Below, one piece after another: positions 26,652 to 35,419 of a DNA stretch of 64,000 bases. Both the position numbers and the translations under genes were made by a program. Source of the stretch: Bradyrhizobium huanghuaihaiense (GTDB lineage Bacteria > Pseudomonadota > Alphaproteobacteria > Rhizobiales > Xanthobacteraceae); NCBI RefSeq assembly GCF_007830635.1, contig NZ_VLLA01000021.1:62001-126000 (forward strand), read 5' to 3'. How positions within the stretch are numbered: the first letter of the stretch is position 1; the number at the start of each line of letters is the position of its first letter. Under the pieces are notes generated by a model, which was not told the DNA's origin, made no database searches, and worked only from the letters and a program-made list of their open reading frames with translations.

Positions 26652-26970
26652 TGAATTTCCTTGCAGAGAATTTCTTTGCAGGTCCCCTTCCGCAAGCCAA
26701 ACTAGGCCCGATGGGCCCGCCCATCAACCGCCTCGTGTCCGCCCAAACTCCGGCGGACAGGCAGCAATCCGGGTCCCGCCTGTTGCGTCGCGTGGAAATG
26801 TTGCCCAACAGCCACGATCGCGGAAATTGCATCCGGAACAGGCAGGAACCCTGCACTATCAAACCCCCGTTCATTGCGAGCCCATGTAAGGCCATGAGAT
26901 CATGGCGCGCGGGCCGTGCTGCACGGCCAAGTTGCATGTTTGCTTTGAGTTTTTTGATTTGAGAGCACCG
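26652..26970. other. Divergent intergenic region
   Basis: About 320 bases between the minus-strand gspC/N-like gene and the plus-strand autotransporter. It contains a near-direct repeat around 26655-26685 (CCTTGCAGAGAATTTC / CTTTGCAGG). No promoter pair or open reading frame is convincing. Confidence 0.35.
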
Positions 26971-29900
26971 ATGTTCGTACCGGAAATGGCGCGCAAGAGG
27001 ATCGGACACCGGCTGCGGTCGGTGACGCGCCACTCGCTGGCGACCCTGCTCGCCACGACCGCGCTCGGCGTCGTCGCCGCCCACGCGGTGGACGCCATCT
27101 GGACCGGCGCCAGCACCGACTGGACGGATCCGGCCAACTGGAATCCGAGCGTGCCGGACGGAACTGCGACCTTCACCAGCAGCGGCAGCGCGAACGTCGA
27201 CAACTTCAACGGCGTCGTCGTCATCGGCACGGTGCAGTTCACGAACACTGCGCAGGCCTACACGGTCACGATCGGCGATGCGTTCATCGTCAACGGCACC
27301 GGCATCATCAACGATTCGGGCAACACGCAGAACTTCGTGTCGACGTCCAACGGCATCAATATGGTGTTCCAGAACAGCAGTACCGCCAGCGGCGGAACTG
27401 GTGCCGTGACGATCACGAACAGCTCCGGTGGCACCGTCTCGTTCCTCCAGAACAGCACGGCGGGGACGGCAAGCATCATCAACGGCAGCTTCCTCACCTT
27501 CGAGGATTCCAGCAATGCCGGCAGCGCCCAGATCACCAACAACGCGGGCGGCCAGATCGATTTCTTCACCAGCGCCTCGGCCGGCAGCGCCACCATCAGC
27601 AATGCCGCGTCGGCCACGCTGAACTTCCACAACGCCACCACCGCCGCCACCTCGTCCATCATCAACGACGGAACGGTGAATTTCGACGGCTCCGCCAGCG
27701 CCGGCAGCGCCACCATCACCACCAACAACGGCGCGACGACGAATTTCAGCGGCGCGGCGACCGGCGGCAGCGCGCGCTTCATCACCAATGGCGGCGGCAC
27801 CGTCGATATTTCGGGCCTCACCAGCGGCGGCATGACGGCCGGCTCGATCGAAGGCGCGGGCAATTACGTGCTCGGCGCCAACACGCTCGCCACCGGCAGC
27901 CTCAACACCTCGACCCAGGTCGACGGCGTGATCTCCGGCGCCGGCGGCGGCCTGACCAAGGTCGGCACCGGCACGCTGACCCTGACCAACGTCAACACCT
28001 ACACCGGCCCGACGACGATCTCGGCCGGAACGCTGGCATTATCCGGCGCCGGCAACATCTCGAGCTCCAGTGTCGTGACGGTGAATGGGACATTCGACGT
28101 CACTGCGTCCTCGTTCCCGATCATCGCCGTCACCACGCTCGCCGGCAGTTCGAGCGGCGTCGTCAACATGGGCGCCCACGGGCTGTTCATCAGCAACGGC
28201 TCGACCGAATTCGCGGGCGTCATCCAGGGCACTGGCGGATTTGAAGTCGGCAGCGGCACTCAGACGCTCTCGGGCGTGAACACCTACACCAACGTCACCC
28301 AGATCGACGGGGGCGCGACGCTGGCTCTGAAGGGCGCCGGCTCAATCGCAAGCTCGCTCTATGTCGCCCTCGCCGGCGCCGGCGCCACGCTCGATATTTC
28401 CCAGACCAATTCAGGCGCTTCGGTCGGCGGCCTTCTCTCCCCCAGCACCGCCGGCTTCGTCTCGCTGGGATCGAAGACGCTGACGATCACCAACGGCAGC
28501 TTCTATGGCGGCGTGATCCAGGACGGCGGCATCGGCGGCGGCACCGGCGGCAACCTCGTGATCGCGAACGGCGCGACGCAGCAGCTGTTCGGTACCAACA
28601 CCTATACCGGCACCACCACCATCGCGGCCGGCGGCGAGCTCGATCTCATCGATTTCGGCGCCCTCAATGGCAGCATCGCGACCTCGAGCAACGTCATCGC
28701 CAACGGCGTCTTCGACATCACGGGCTTGCTCAACGGCGGCACCTCGATCAAGGCGCTGTCAGGCTCGGGCACCGTCAATCTCGGCTTCAACACGCTCACC
28801 ATCACCAACGCCAGCGGAACCTTCTCTGGCACCATCGACGATTTCGGCTTCGGCGGCGGCCTGACCATCGCCGGCGGAACGCAAACGCTGTCCGGCAACA
28901 GCAACTACACCGGCGCCACCACGGTGAATGGCGGCACGCTGGTGGTCGACGGCTTGATCGTGAACAGCCCGGTCACCGTCAACACCGGCGGCACGCTCAC
29001 CGGCAGCGGCGGGGTCGCCGGCGTCCAGGTCAGCGGCGGCACATTGTCGCCGGGCAGCGTAGCCGACCCGTTCGGCCGGCTGACGGTAACCGGCAGCCTG
29101 ATCTTCACCGCCGCCTCGACCTATCTGGTGCAGGTCTCCTCAACCAATGCCAGCCATACCAACGTGTTCGGGAGCGCCGATCTCGGCGGCGCGACGGTGC
29201 GCGCGAACTTCACCTCGGGCACGGTCAAGAAGCAGTACACGATCCTGAACGCGGCCGGCGGCCTCGGCAACACCACCTTCAATCCGACCGTCCTGTCGAA
29301 CATGCCGACGCTCAACGCGACGCTGAGCTACGACACCAACAACGTATTCCTCAACGTCAACGTCAACTTCACACCGAGCGGCGGCCTCAACGCCAACCAG
29401 CAGAACGTTGCGAACACGCTGACCAACTTCTTCAACACGACCGGCGGCATCCCCGCGGCCTTCGCCGCGCTGAGCCCGGCGGGGCTGACCACCGCCTCGG
29501 GCGAGCTCGGCACCGGCATCCTCCAGGCCGCGATCAACGCCGACGGCCAGTTCATGAACCTGATGCTCGACCCCACGGTCATCGGCCGCTCCGGCGGCTT
29601 CGCCAAGGCGGGCAGCGTCGCGCAATTCGCCGAGAGCGACGACGCTACCGCCTACGCCAGGATGCGTCCGGCCAATGCGCGCGAGCGCGAAGCCTATGCA
29701 ATGGCGACCAAGGCGCCGCTGCTCTCCTCGCAGCCGAGCAGCCGCTGGAGCGTCTGGTCGGCAGGCTATGGCGGCTCGGCCGAGGTCGGCGGCAATCCTG
29801 CGGTCGGCTCGCAGGACCTGACCGCACGGGTCTGGGGCGGCGCGGCCGGCGCCGATTACAGGATTTCGCTCGACACCCTCGTCGGCTTCGCGCTCGGCGG

Positions 29901-30582
29901 CGGCGGGCTGAACTACTCGGTCGCGAACGCGATGGGCTCGGGCTCGGCCGACCTGTTCCAGGCCGGCGTCTATGGCCGGCACAATTTCGGACCGGCCTAT
30001 GTCGCGGCCGCCCTCGCCTATGGCTGGCATGACGTCACCACCAACCGCACCGTGGCGCTCGCCGGCGCCGACCAGCTCCAGGGCCGCTACAAGGCCGACA
30101 GCTTCTCGGCCCGTTTCGAGGGCGGCTACCGCTTCGCAACGCCGATGATCGGCATCACGCCCTATGCGGCGGCGCAGGTGACGAATTTCAACCTGCCGAA
30201 CTATTCCGAAACGAGCCTCAATGGCGGCAGCCTGTTCGCTCTGAACTACGCCGCGCAATCCCTCACCGACACCCGCTCCGAGCTCGGCCTGCGCACCGAC
30301 AAGTCCTATGCCATGCAGAACGGCGTGCTGACCTTGCGCGGCCGCGCCGCCTGGGCGCACGACTACAATCCGGGCCGCGCCGTCACCGCCCTGTTCCAGA
30401 CCCTGCCGGGCACCTCGTTCGTCGTGAACGGCGCCAGGGTCGATGCCGATTCCGCACTGGTCAGCGCCAGCGCCGAGATGAAATGGCTGAGCGGCTTCTC
30501 GATCGCCGGTACCTTCGACGGCGAATTCTCCGGCAACGTCACCAGCTATGCCGGCAAGGGCGTGTTCAAGTACAGCTGGTGA
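26971..30582 (+). CDS. Autotransporter (type Va) with PATR repeats
   Basis: A 1203-residue outer-membrane autotransporter. An extended signal region (RHSLATLLATTALGVVAAHA) is followed by a Gly/Ser/Thr/Asn-rich passenger with at least four autotransporter-associated beta-strand repeats, such as GTGTLTLTNVNTYTGPTTIS, TQTLSGVNTYTNVTQIDGG, QQLFGTNTYTGTTTIAAGG and TQTLSGNSNYTGATTVNGG. The last 280 or so residues, from SRWSVWSAGYGGS, form the beta-barrel, ending FKYSW with the expected terminal aromatic. ATG 26971, after GAGAG, is preferred over 26902; ATG 26986 is also possible. It is inserted within the gsp gene cluster. Confidence 0.9.
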   Translation: MFVPEMARKRIGHRLRSVTRHSLATLLATTALGVVAAHAVDAIWTGASTDWTDPANWNPSVPDGTATFTSSGSANVDNFNGVVVIGTVQFTNTAQAYTVTIGDAFIVNGTGIINDSGNTQNFVSTSNGINMVFQNSSTASGGTGAVTITNSSGGTVSFLQNSTAGTASIINGSFLTFEDSSNAGSAQITNNAGGQIDFFTSASAGSATISNAASATLNFHNATTAATSSIINDGTVNFDGSASAGSATITTNNGATTNFSGAATGGSARFITNGGGTVDISGLTSGGMTAGSIEGAGNYVLGANTLATGSLNTSTQVDGVISGAGGGLTKVGTGTLTLTNVNTYTGPTTISAGTLALSGAGNISSSSVVTVNGTFDVTASSFPIIAVTTLAGSSSGVVNMGAHGLFISNGSTEFAGVIQGTGGFEVGSGTQTLSGVNTYTNVTQIDGGATLALKGAGSIASSLYVALAGAGATLDISQTNSGASVGGLLSPSTAGFVSLGSKTLTITNGSFYGGVIQDGGIGGGTGGNLVIANGATQQLFGTNTYTGTTTIAAGGELDLIDFGALNGSIATSSNVIANGVFDITGLLNGGTSIKALSGSGTVNLGFNTLTITNASGTFSGTIDDFGFGGGLTIAGGTQTLSGNSNYTGATTVNGGTLVVDGLIVNSPVTVNTGGTLTGSGGVAGVQVSGGTLSPGSVADPFGRLTVTGSLIFTAASTYLVQVSSTNASHTNVFGSADLGGATVRANFTSGTVKKQYTILNAAGGLGNTTFNPTVLSNMPTLNATLSYDTNNVFLNVNVNFTPSGGLNANQQNVANTLTNFFNTTGGIPAAFAALSPAGLTTASGELGTGILQAAINADGQFMNLMLDPTVIGRSGGFAKAGSVAQFAESDDATAYARMRPANAREREAYAMATKAPLLSSQPSSRWSVWSAGYGGSAEVGGNPAVGSQDLTARVWGGAAGADYRISLDTLVGFALGGGGLNYSVANAMGSGSADLFQAGVYGRHNFGPAYVAAALAYGWHDVTTNRTVALAGADQLQGRYKADSFSARFEGGYRFATPMIGITPYAAAQVTNFNLPNYSETSLNGGSLFALNYAAQSLTDTRSELGLRTDKSYAMQNGVLTLRGRAAWAHDYNPGRAVTALFQTLPGTSFVVNGARVDADSALVSASAEMKWLSGFSIAGTFDGEFSGNVTSYAGKGVFKYSW

Positions 30583-30633
30583 GCTGGCGCATCTCTCTGC
30601 CCGACGCGACGATTCTCTAAGGTGTCCTTGACT

Positions 30634-30649
30634 GTATCCTATAGGATAC
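30634..30649. promoter_or_regulatory. Perfect 16-bp palindrome, probable toxin-antitoxin operator
   Basis: GTATCCTATAGGATAC is its own reverse complement and ends two bases before the toxin ATG (30652). Its right half contains the AGGA that would serve as ribosome-binding site. TTGACT (30628-30633) abuts it on the left. Autoregulation by the HTH antitoxin is inferred. Confidence 0.65.
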
Positions 30650-30651
30650 TT

Positions 30652-30942
30652 ATGTTTGAGGTTCAGAAGACTGACGAATTCGATCAATGGCTGGCCGCGC
30701 TCAAAGACCAGCGAGCGGTCGCGAAGATCGCTTCTCGCATTGAGCGGCTCGCCATGGGCAATGCAGGTGACGTGAAGGCCGTGGGCGCGGGAGTCAGTGA
30801 ACTGCGCGTCGACTACGGGCCAGGTTACCGTGTGTATTACAAGCAAGTCGGCAACAGGATCGTGTTGATCCTTTGCGGTGGAGACAAGTCGACCCAGGAC
30901 CGGGACATCAGACATGCCAAAGCGATCGCAAGCCAGCTCTAA
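30652..30942 (+). CDS. RelE/HigB-like toxin (addiction module killer protein family)
   Basis: A 96-residue protein, MFEVQKTDEFDQWLAALKDQ..., with RVDYGPGYRVYYKQVG and LILCGGDKSTQDRDI, the signature of the short HigB/RelE-type family (putative addiction-module killer protein). Such toxins usually cleave mRNA on the ribosome. ATG 30652 is preferred over the GTG at 30622 because the shorter form starts at the family N terminus, directly after the operator palindrome and an AGGA. It overlaps the antitoxin gene by 29 bases. The region is less G+C-rich than its surroundings. Confidence 0.85.
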   Translation: MFEVQKTDEFDQWLAALKDQRAVAKIASRIERLAMGNAGDVKAVGAGVSELRVDYGPGYRVYYKQVGNRIVLILCGGDKSTQDRDIRHAKAIASQL

Positions 30943-31255
30943 GCAGAGCGCGAAGGTCAGAGTAACCAAGTTTGATGCAGCGGATTATCTGAAGACACCG
31001 ACGGCGATCGCCGCTTATCTCACTGAAGCCTTCGAGACAAATGACCACGCTTATATCTGTAACGCGCTAGACACCGCCGCGCGCGCGAAGGGAATGGGGG
31101 ACATTTCGAAAGCGACCGGCCTCTCTCGTGAGAGTCTCTACAAAACGTTCAAAGAGACCGCAAAACCTGAATTCGAGACCGTCCGCAAGGTGATGAACTC
31201 GCTCGGCGTCAAACTGGTAGCCGAGCCCATCGATGATAAGCAGAAGGTAGCTTGA
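30914..31255 (+). CDS. HigA-like HTH antitoxin
   Basis: A 113-residue protein. A Lys/Ser-rich N-terminus (MPKRSQASSKQSAKV) precedes FDAADYLKTPTAIAAYLTEA and the helix-turn-helix region KGMGDISKATGLSRESLYKT, then FETVRKVMNSLGVKL, as in the addiction-module antidote family that pairs with the preceding toxin type. The toxin-first order and the overlap 30914-30942 are typical. It should bind the toxin and repress the operon at the upstream palindrome. Its stop is 10 bases from the convergent gspM stop. Confidence 0.85.
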   Translation: MPKRSQASSKQSAKVRVTKFDAADYLKTPTAIAAYLTEAFETNDHAYICNALDTAARAKGMGDISKATGLSRESLYKTFKETAKPEFETVRKVMNSLGVKLVAEPIDDKQKVA

Positions 31256-31265
31256 TTGCCCCGCC

Positions 31266-31856
31266 CTACTTCCCCGCCTGCCACTGGCCGGAGACGCCCA
31301 GGATCACCCTGACGCGACCGGTGGGCGCGTCGCCGAGCGCCGTGGTCTGCGGCACCTGGACGTCGAGCTGGTCGACGAACAGGAACGGCATGCCGGCCTC
31401 GATATCGTAGAGCAGCTTCTGCAGCGCGGGCTGCTCCAGCTCGCAGCTCACGACGAGGCCGACGAAGCCGTCCTTGGTTTGCGCACCTGATACGTCCACC
31501 TGCGAAGACTGCACCGAGCCGCCGACATTGCCGACGGCGGCCGCAACCCGCTGCAACAAATTGGCGCCCGCGACCGTCACGGTCGGCCCTTCCAGGAACG
31601 GCGTGCCGGGATGCTCGGCCGCCGACATCGCCGCGTTCTTGGCGCCGCTCTTGCGGCCGCGCAGCTGATCGAGCAGGTCGGAGCTCTCTGCCAGCGCCTG
31701 GCGGTGAGCGATGACGTCGGCGATCGAGAGGCCGGCCAGCAGCAACAGCCCGCCGGCGATGGCGATGTAGAGCGAGACCGCAATCAGCGGCGAGCCCGTC
31801 AGCGCCCGCGCCACGGCGCTTCCGCTCGCAACCTTGCTGCCCATGGCACTGCTCAT
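31266..31856 (-). CDS. gspM: Type II secretion inner-membrane protein GspM
   Basis: A 196-residue bitopic protein with one transmembrane segment (LIAVSLYIAIAGGLLLLAGLSI) and a periplasmic ferredoxin-like domain, NLLQRVAAAVGNVGGSVQSSQ...LVVSCELEQPALQKLLYDIE, matching the GspM fold (GspM/PilO-type). With GspL it forms the platform that couples GspE to the pseudopilus. The start overlaps the end of gspL (31853-31856). Confidence 0.82.
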   Translation of the reverse strand: MSSAMGSKVASGSAVARALTGSPLIAVSLYIAIAGGLLLLAGLSIADVIAHRQALAESSDLLDQLRGRKSGAKNAAMSAAEHPGTPFLEGPTVTVAGANLLQRVAAAVGNVGGSVQSSQVDVSGAQTKDGFVGLVVSCELEQPALQKLLYDIEAGMPFLFVDQLDVQVPQTTALGDAPTGRVRVILGVSGQWQAGK

Positions 31857-32890
31857 GGCACGTTCCTCGGTTCGATCTGCGCCTCGATGTGGAAGCGCTC
31901 GCCGGGTTCGGAGGGGCTGCGCGTCGTCGGGGCGTAGAAGGTCGCGCGGGTGAAATGCTGGGACTGCTCGATCAGCGGGATCAGCGAGGGCGCATCGCGG
32001 GTGATGCCGCCGATCTGAATCTTGTTGCCGGCAACATGCAGCTCGGTGACATAGGTGTGATCGGGCAGCAGCCGGCTCAGCGACTCCAGCACGATCACGC
32101 TCGCCGGTGTCTCGTATTTGCGCCGCTCGAGCAGCGAGAGCGGCGAGCGCTCGCCGCCGTCACTGCCGCGCAGCGCGGCGCGGCGCTGGGTGATCTGCCG
32201 TTCGAGCTCGCTCTGCTGCGCACTGAGGCTGTCGGCGAGATAGCTTGCCGCGACCGAGCCGGTCACCGCGGCGACCGCGGCAAGCGCCAGGACGGCTTGC
32301 AGCGCGCGGCTCAGCCGCACCGGGTCGACGGCACCGCGCGATTTCTGCTCGAACACCTTGATGCGCGGGCCCTCAGCCGCCTCCGTCACGATCGCGATCG
32401 CCGAGGGGTGGAAGCCCGACAGCGCCTCGACATAGCCCATTGCCAGCCGGCGCGGCGCCGCGGCGATCTCCGTGGTGATGCTCTCGCTGCCATGCGCCAC
32501 GGGCGGGCTGCACCCGAACACCGCCTCGGCGGCGCTCCACGGCGTCAGCCGGTCGATCTGGGCCCGCACGATGCCGTCGAGGAAATCGGCTGCACGGGCC
32601 GGCAGCTCCAGGGGACGAAACAGGAAGCGCGTCGGCCGCAGCACGATCTCGACGCGGCTGCCGCGGACGATCTGGGCGAGATTGGCGCCCTCGAACTTGC
32701 CGTCCTCGAAGGTGATCTCGTTCGGCACGTTCTCCGACTTCGAGGCCTCCAGCGCGAATGCGCCGGTCCCGGTCTCGACCAGCCGCACCACGCGCGGCGC
32801 CACCACCCGCTCCAGGGCGGCCACGATCGTGCCGGCCACGGTGCCGGTCCAGGCATCGAGAATGCCGCGAAGGGAATTGAGCGAGCTCAT
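31853..32890 (-). CDS. gspL: Type II secretion protein GspL
   Basis: A 345-residue protein with a cytoplasmic actin-like N-terminal domain (ALEASKSENVPNEITF; VLRPTRFLFRPLELPARAADF; IDRLTPWSAAEAVFG), a transmembrane segment near 225-245 (LALAAVAAVTGSVAASYL) and a periplasmic PilN-like domain (ESLSRLLPDHTYVTELHVAG). It recruits the GspE ATPase. ATG 32890 (MSSLNS) is chosen over 32956, which would run well into gspK. The order K-L-M is the standard one. Confidence 0.82.
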   Translation of the reverse strand: MSSLNSLRGILDAWTGTVAGTIVAALERVVAPRVVRLVETGTGAFALEASKSENVPNEITFEDGKFEGANLAQIVRGSRVEIVLRPTRFLFRPLELPARAADFLDGIVRAQIDRLTPWSAAEAVFGCSPPVAHGSESITTEIAAAPRRLAMGYVEALSGFHPSAIAIVTEAAEGPRIKVFEQKSRGAVDPVRLSRALQAVLALAAVAAVTGSVAASYLADSLSAQQSELERQITQRRAALRGSDGGERSPLSLLERRKYETPASVIVLESLSRLLPDHTYVTELHVAGNKIQIGGITRDAPSLIPLIEQSQHFTRATFYAPTTRSPSEPGERFHIEAQIEPRNVP

Positions 32891-32891
32891 C

Positions 32892-33806
32892 TCACAGAGG
32901 CTTTCCGGCAGAGCCGTCGAAGGCGTTGTGCCACGACAATACACGATAGGGCTCATCGCCGCTTTCGAGAAGCAGGATGACGATTTCGGCCGAGCTGCGA
33001 CGATGCGACGGGACCTCGACGGCGACCGTCATCCGGTACGCCTTCGAGCCCTCGATCGTCGAATTGGCGCTGCCGGCAAGCCCGACCAGGGAGCGCGGGT
33101 CGATCCTGGGATCGGCGCGGTCGCGCAGCACCTGCTGCAGCGTCTCCGGCGTCATGCCGGGGAGCGCCGCCACCACCTGCGGTGCGGCGTCGAGCACGTT
33201 CACGGTGCGCATGTTGCTGAACACGGTGACGAACGGCATGACGCGTTCCACCACGGCGGGCGGAATGCCGCGGACGAGCCAGAGCTCGTCGCTGTGCGGA
33301 AACGGCGCATGACGCGGCAAGTACGGTGCGCCGAGCGTGCGATAGTAGGAATCCTCCGGATTGTCCTGTCCGGCCTCCGTCGACGAACGCCAGGCCAGGA
33401 TCCGGTCGGCATAGGCCGGGGCATCACTCGCGGAGACGCCGAGCGCCGTCATCAGCCCGGCGAGCACCGGCTTCGGCGCCATGTTGAGGTCGATGCGCGC
33501 GGCCTCCGAGCGGAACGTCACGCTCACTTGCCCGGCCCCGACGCGGGCATTGAAGGTGCCGCTGGTCGGACGCGCCACTTCGTTCTGCGCCGTCAGCCGG
33601 TAGGCGGCGAGTTCGAGCCCGGCGTTCACCAGCGCATCGGCCTGCAGCCGGTCGGCGTTGACCGCGACCGTGACCGCGGTGTTGGTGACATAGGTCAGAT
33701 AGATCAGCGCCAGCGCGGCCAGCGCCGCCAGCATCCAGAGCACCGCGACGACGATGAAGCCGCGGCCGTCACCAGGCGTCGCATGGTCGTGCCTCGCGCC
33801 GCTCAC
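32892..33806 (-). CDS. gspK: Minor pseudopilin GspK
   Basis: A 304-residue protein. It starts at GTG 33806, whose bases overlap the TGA of gspJ (GTGA). After a short polar leader comes GFIVVAVLWMLAALAALALI, the type III-like prepilin segment, then the helical saddle domain, LAAYRLTAQNEVARPT, NPEDSYYRTLGAPYLPRHAP, SDELWLVRGIPPAVVERVMPF and VPSHRRSSAEIVI. GspK caps the pseudopilus tip with GspI and GspJ. The longer open frame upstream to 34016 lies antisense-like over gspJ and is not used. Confidence 0.82.
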   Translation of the reverse strand: MSGARHDHATPGDGRGFIVVAVLWMLAALAALALIYLTYVTNTAVTVAVNADRLQADALVNAGLELAAYRLTAQNEVARPTSGTFNARVGAGQVSVTFRSEAARIDLNMAPKPVLAGLMTALGVSASDAPAYADRILAWRSSTEAGQDNPEDSYYRTLGAPYLPRHAPFPHSDELWLVRGIPPAVVERVMPFVTVFSNMRTVNVLDAAPQVVAALPGMTPETLQQVLRDRADPRIDPRSLVGLAGSANSTIEGSKAYRMTVAVEVPSHRRSSAEIVILLLESGDEPYRVLSWHNAFDGSAGKPL

Positions 33807-34537
33807 AGCTGCTGCTCCTCTTTCGTCGGCTGTTGCGGCCGGCTGCCGGCCGCGACGCAGGTCACCGGATTCTTGGCCCGCGCGCATTCGGCCGGCGCGG
33901 TGATGTGCGGGATCACCGCGCCCGACACAGCCAGCACCTGCCCGCTGGCGCCGTCGCGCACCGTGATGCGGATGCGAGCCGGCAGTTGCGGCTGGCCGCG
34001 CCAGGTCGGCTGCCACTGACCGTCCTGCCCGGCATAGGCGAAGCTGACGCGGAACGGCGCTCGGATCAGCACGACCTGGTCGACGAAGCGGATCTGTCCG
34101 TCCGTCGGCATCGGCTGGAACGGCGCGCGCTCGCGCACCAGCGCGAGCCCCTGCGCGTCGGCCTTCTCGATCAAGCGGATGAATTCGAGCCCAGGGCGCG
34201 CGCTAGGGCCGAGCGCGGTGCGCAGGAACGTCACCGACAATTCGGCGCCCTCGAACAGCGGCGCCTTGGCATCGCCGTTGACCGTCATCTGCTCGGCGAC
34301 CGACAGGTCGGCGATGATGCGGTCGAGCCCGGTCGCAAGCCGCTCGGCGCGCTGCACGCGGGCGATGCCGCGGTTCCAGTTCGGCAGCCATTGCGCCGTC
34401 ACCGTCGCGAGCGCCGCCAGGATGACGGTCATCAGCAGCGTCGCCAGCAACACTTCGAGCAGGGTGAAGCCCGCCTCATCGGCGAGTGCGCGGCGCAGGC
34501 GCTTCATGTCCGGGCCTTGAGTAGAGAAGCCCTTCAC
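33803..34537 (-). CDS. gspJ: Minor pseudopilin GspJ
   Basis: A 244-residue prepilin-like protein. After ADEAG, the site FTLLEVLLATLLMTVILAAL is the methylated hydrophobic helix, with Glu at +5. The C-terminal globular part contains GLALVRERAPFQPMPTD and RVSFAYAGQDGQWQPTW. ATG 34537 overlaps the gspI stop (34534-34537); ATG 34507 (MKRLRR), closer to the cleavage site, is also plausible. The prepilin peptidase at 41482-42078 is the expected processing enzyme. Confidence 0.85.
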   Translation of the reverse strand: MKGFSTQGPDMKRLRRALADEAGFTLLEVLLATLLMTVILAALATVTAQWLPNWNRGIARVQRAERLATGLDRIIADLSVAEQMTVNGDAKAPLFEGAELSVTFLRTALGPSARPGLEFIRLIEKADAQGLALVRERAPFQPMPTDGQIRFVDQVVLIRAPFRVSFAYAGQDGQWQPTWRGQPQLPARIRITVRDGASGQVLAVSGAVIPHITAPAECARAKNPVTCVAAGSRPQQPTKEEQQL

Positions 34538-34929
34538 TGCGAAGCCCTCGGCACCAGCTTCACCGTCGTGATCTGGATCGCAGCGCCGTCGGCGCGCTGG
34601 AGGCGCAGATTGACGGCCAATGGCACGAAGCGATCGGTGTCGGGATTGCCACCCGTCACGCTCATCGGCGCAACATCGACGCGCCAGCGGCTGCCGGCCA
34701 TTTCGCCGCTCTGCCGGCCGGGCTTCAGCAGGGCGCGCGCCGGCAGGTTCGCAAGCAAAGTCTCGGCCGTGCCGGCGAGTGCGAGACGCTGGTCGATCGC
34801 ACGCGTGCCCTTCGCGGTCGTGGCGATGACCGAGCCGATCGTCCCCAGCACGACGGCGATGATCGCGAGCGCGACCAGCGCCTCGATCAGCGTGAAGCCG
34901 GCGGCGTCAGAGCAGCTTCTGCGGGACAA
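34534..34929 (-). CDS. gspI: Minor pseudopilin GspI
   Basis: A 131-residue pseudopilin with the prepilin site AAGFTLIEALVALAIIAVVLG at residues 9-29 and a short C-terminal domain (SRWRVDVAPMSVTGGNPD). The start overlaps the gspH 3' end by 23 bases and the stop overlaps gspJ, consistent with tight coupling. The small size is normal for GspI. Confidence 0.85.
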   Translation of the reverse strand: MSRRSCSDAAGFTLIEALVALAIIAVVLGTIGSVIATTAKGTRAIDQRLALAGTAETLLANLPARALLKPGRQSGEMAGSRWRVDVAPMSVTGGNPDTDRFVPLAVNLRLQRADGAAIQITTVKLVPRASQ

Positions 34930-35419
34930 TCTCGACGCCTCCGGTCAGCCAGTTGACGCGCACCTCGTAGCCCATGCCGGGCCGCGCCAGCGCAATCGTT
35001 CCTCCGCACGACATGCCCGACGGAAAGAAGTCGATCGATCGCCCCGTTGCGCGATCGGCACAGCGCGAGGCCAGCATCGCCTGCATGACCACGTCGCCCG
35101 GCAGGCGGATGGTCCGCCCGGTGACGCCGGAACGGATCGCGCGCGCCTCCGCGTCCACCTGCGTCGTCACCCTGACCTGGCGGCGCAGCGCCGCGCTGCG
35201 GTCGGCCTTCAGCAGCGCCGCGGTCTCGACCGCGTAGCTTTCCAGCCTCGCCCGGGTCGTCGAGCGCGGGATCGCCGGCAGGATGATCGCCGCGAGCAGG
35301 CCGATGATCGCGAGCACGCACAGGATCTCGATCAGCGCGAAGCCACGCGCGTCGCGGATGTCCTCAGCGCGCGCCGCTGACAATGTCGGCTGCCGTTCCA
35401 CTGCCGCCTTCCTGGCCAT
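34907..35419 (-). CDS. gspH: Pseudopilin GspH
   Basis: A 170-residue protein with the prepilin site ARGFALIEILCVLAIIGLLA around residues 25-44, unusually far from the start. The C terminus has MLASRCADRATGRSIDFFPSG and YEVRVNWLTGGVEIV, as in GspH. With ATG 35419 the gene overlaps gspG by 56 bases; a TTG at 35383 would shorten both the overlap and the leader, and I cannot decide between them. Confidence 0.82.
   Translation of the reverse strand: MARKAAVERQPTLSAARAEDIRDARGFALIEILCVLAIIGLLAAIILPAIPRSTTRARLESYAVETAALLKADRSAALRRQVRVTTQVDAEARAIRSGVTGRTIRLPGDVVMQAMLASRCADRATGRSIDFFPSGMSCGGTIALARPGMGYEVRVNWLTGGVEIVPQKLL

Noticed and set aside
27100..29100. Repetitive DNA that could suggest a CRISPR or satellite array
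   Set aside because: The periodicity is that of Gly/Thr/Asn-rich beta-strand repeats within one open reading frame; repeats are degenerate with no constant spacer.
30628..30656. TTGACT with TATGTT read as a promoter for the toxin gene
   Set aside because: The -10 would overlap the toxin ATG, so transcription would start inside the gene; the true promoter is probably further upstream.
29140..30969. 609-codon open frame opposite the autotransporter barrel and the toxin gene
   Set aside because: It spans the end of one gene and the whole of another, has no family feature, and reflects codon bias of the plus-strand genes.
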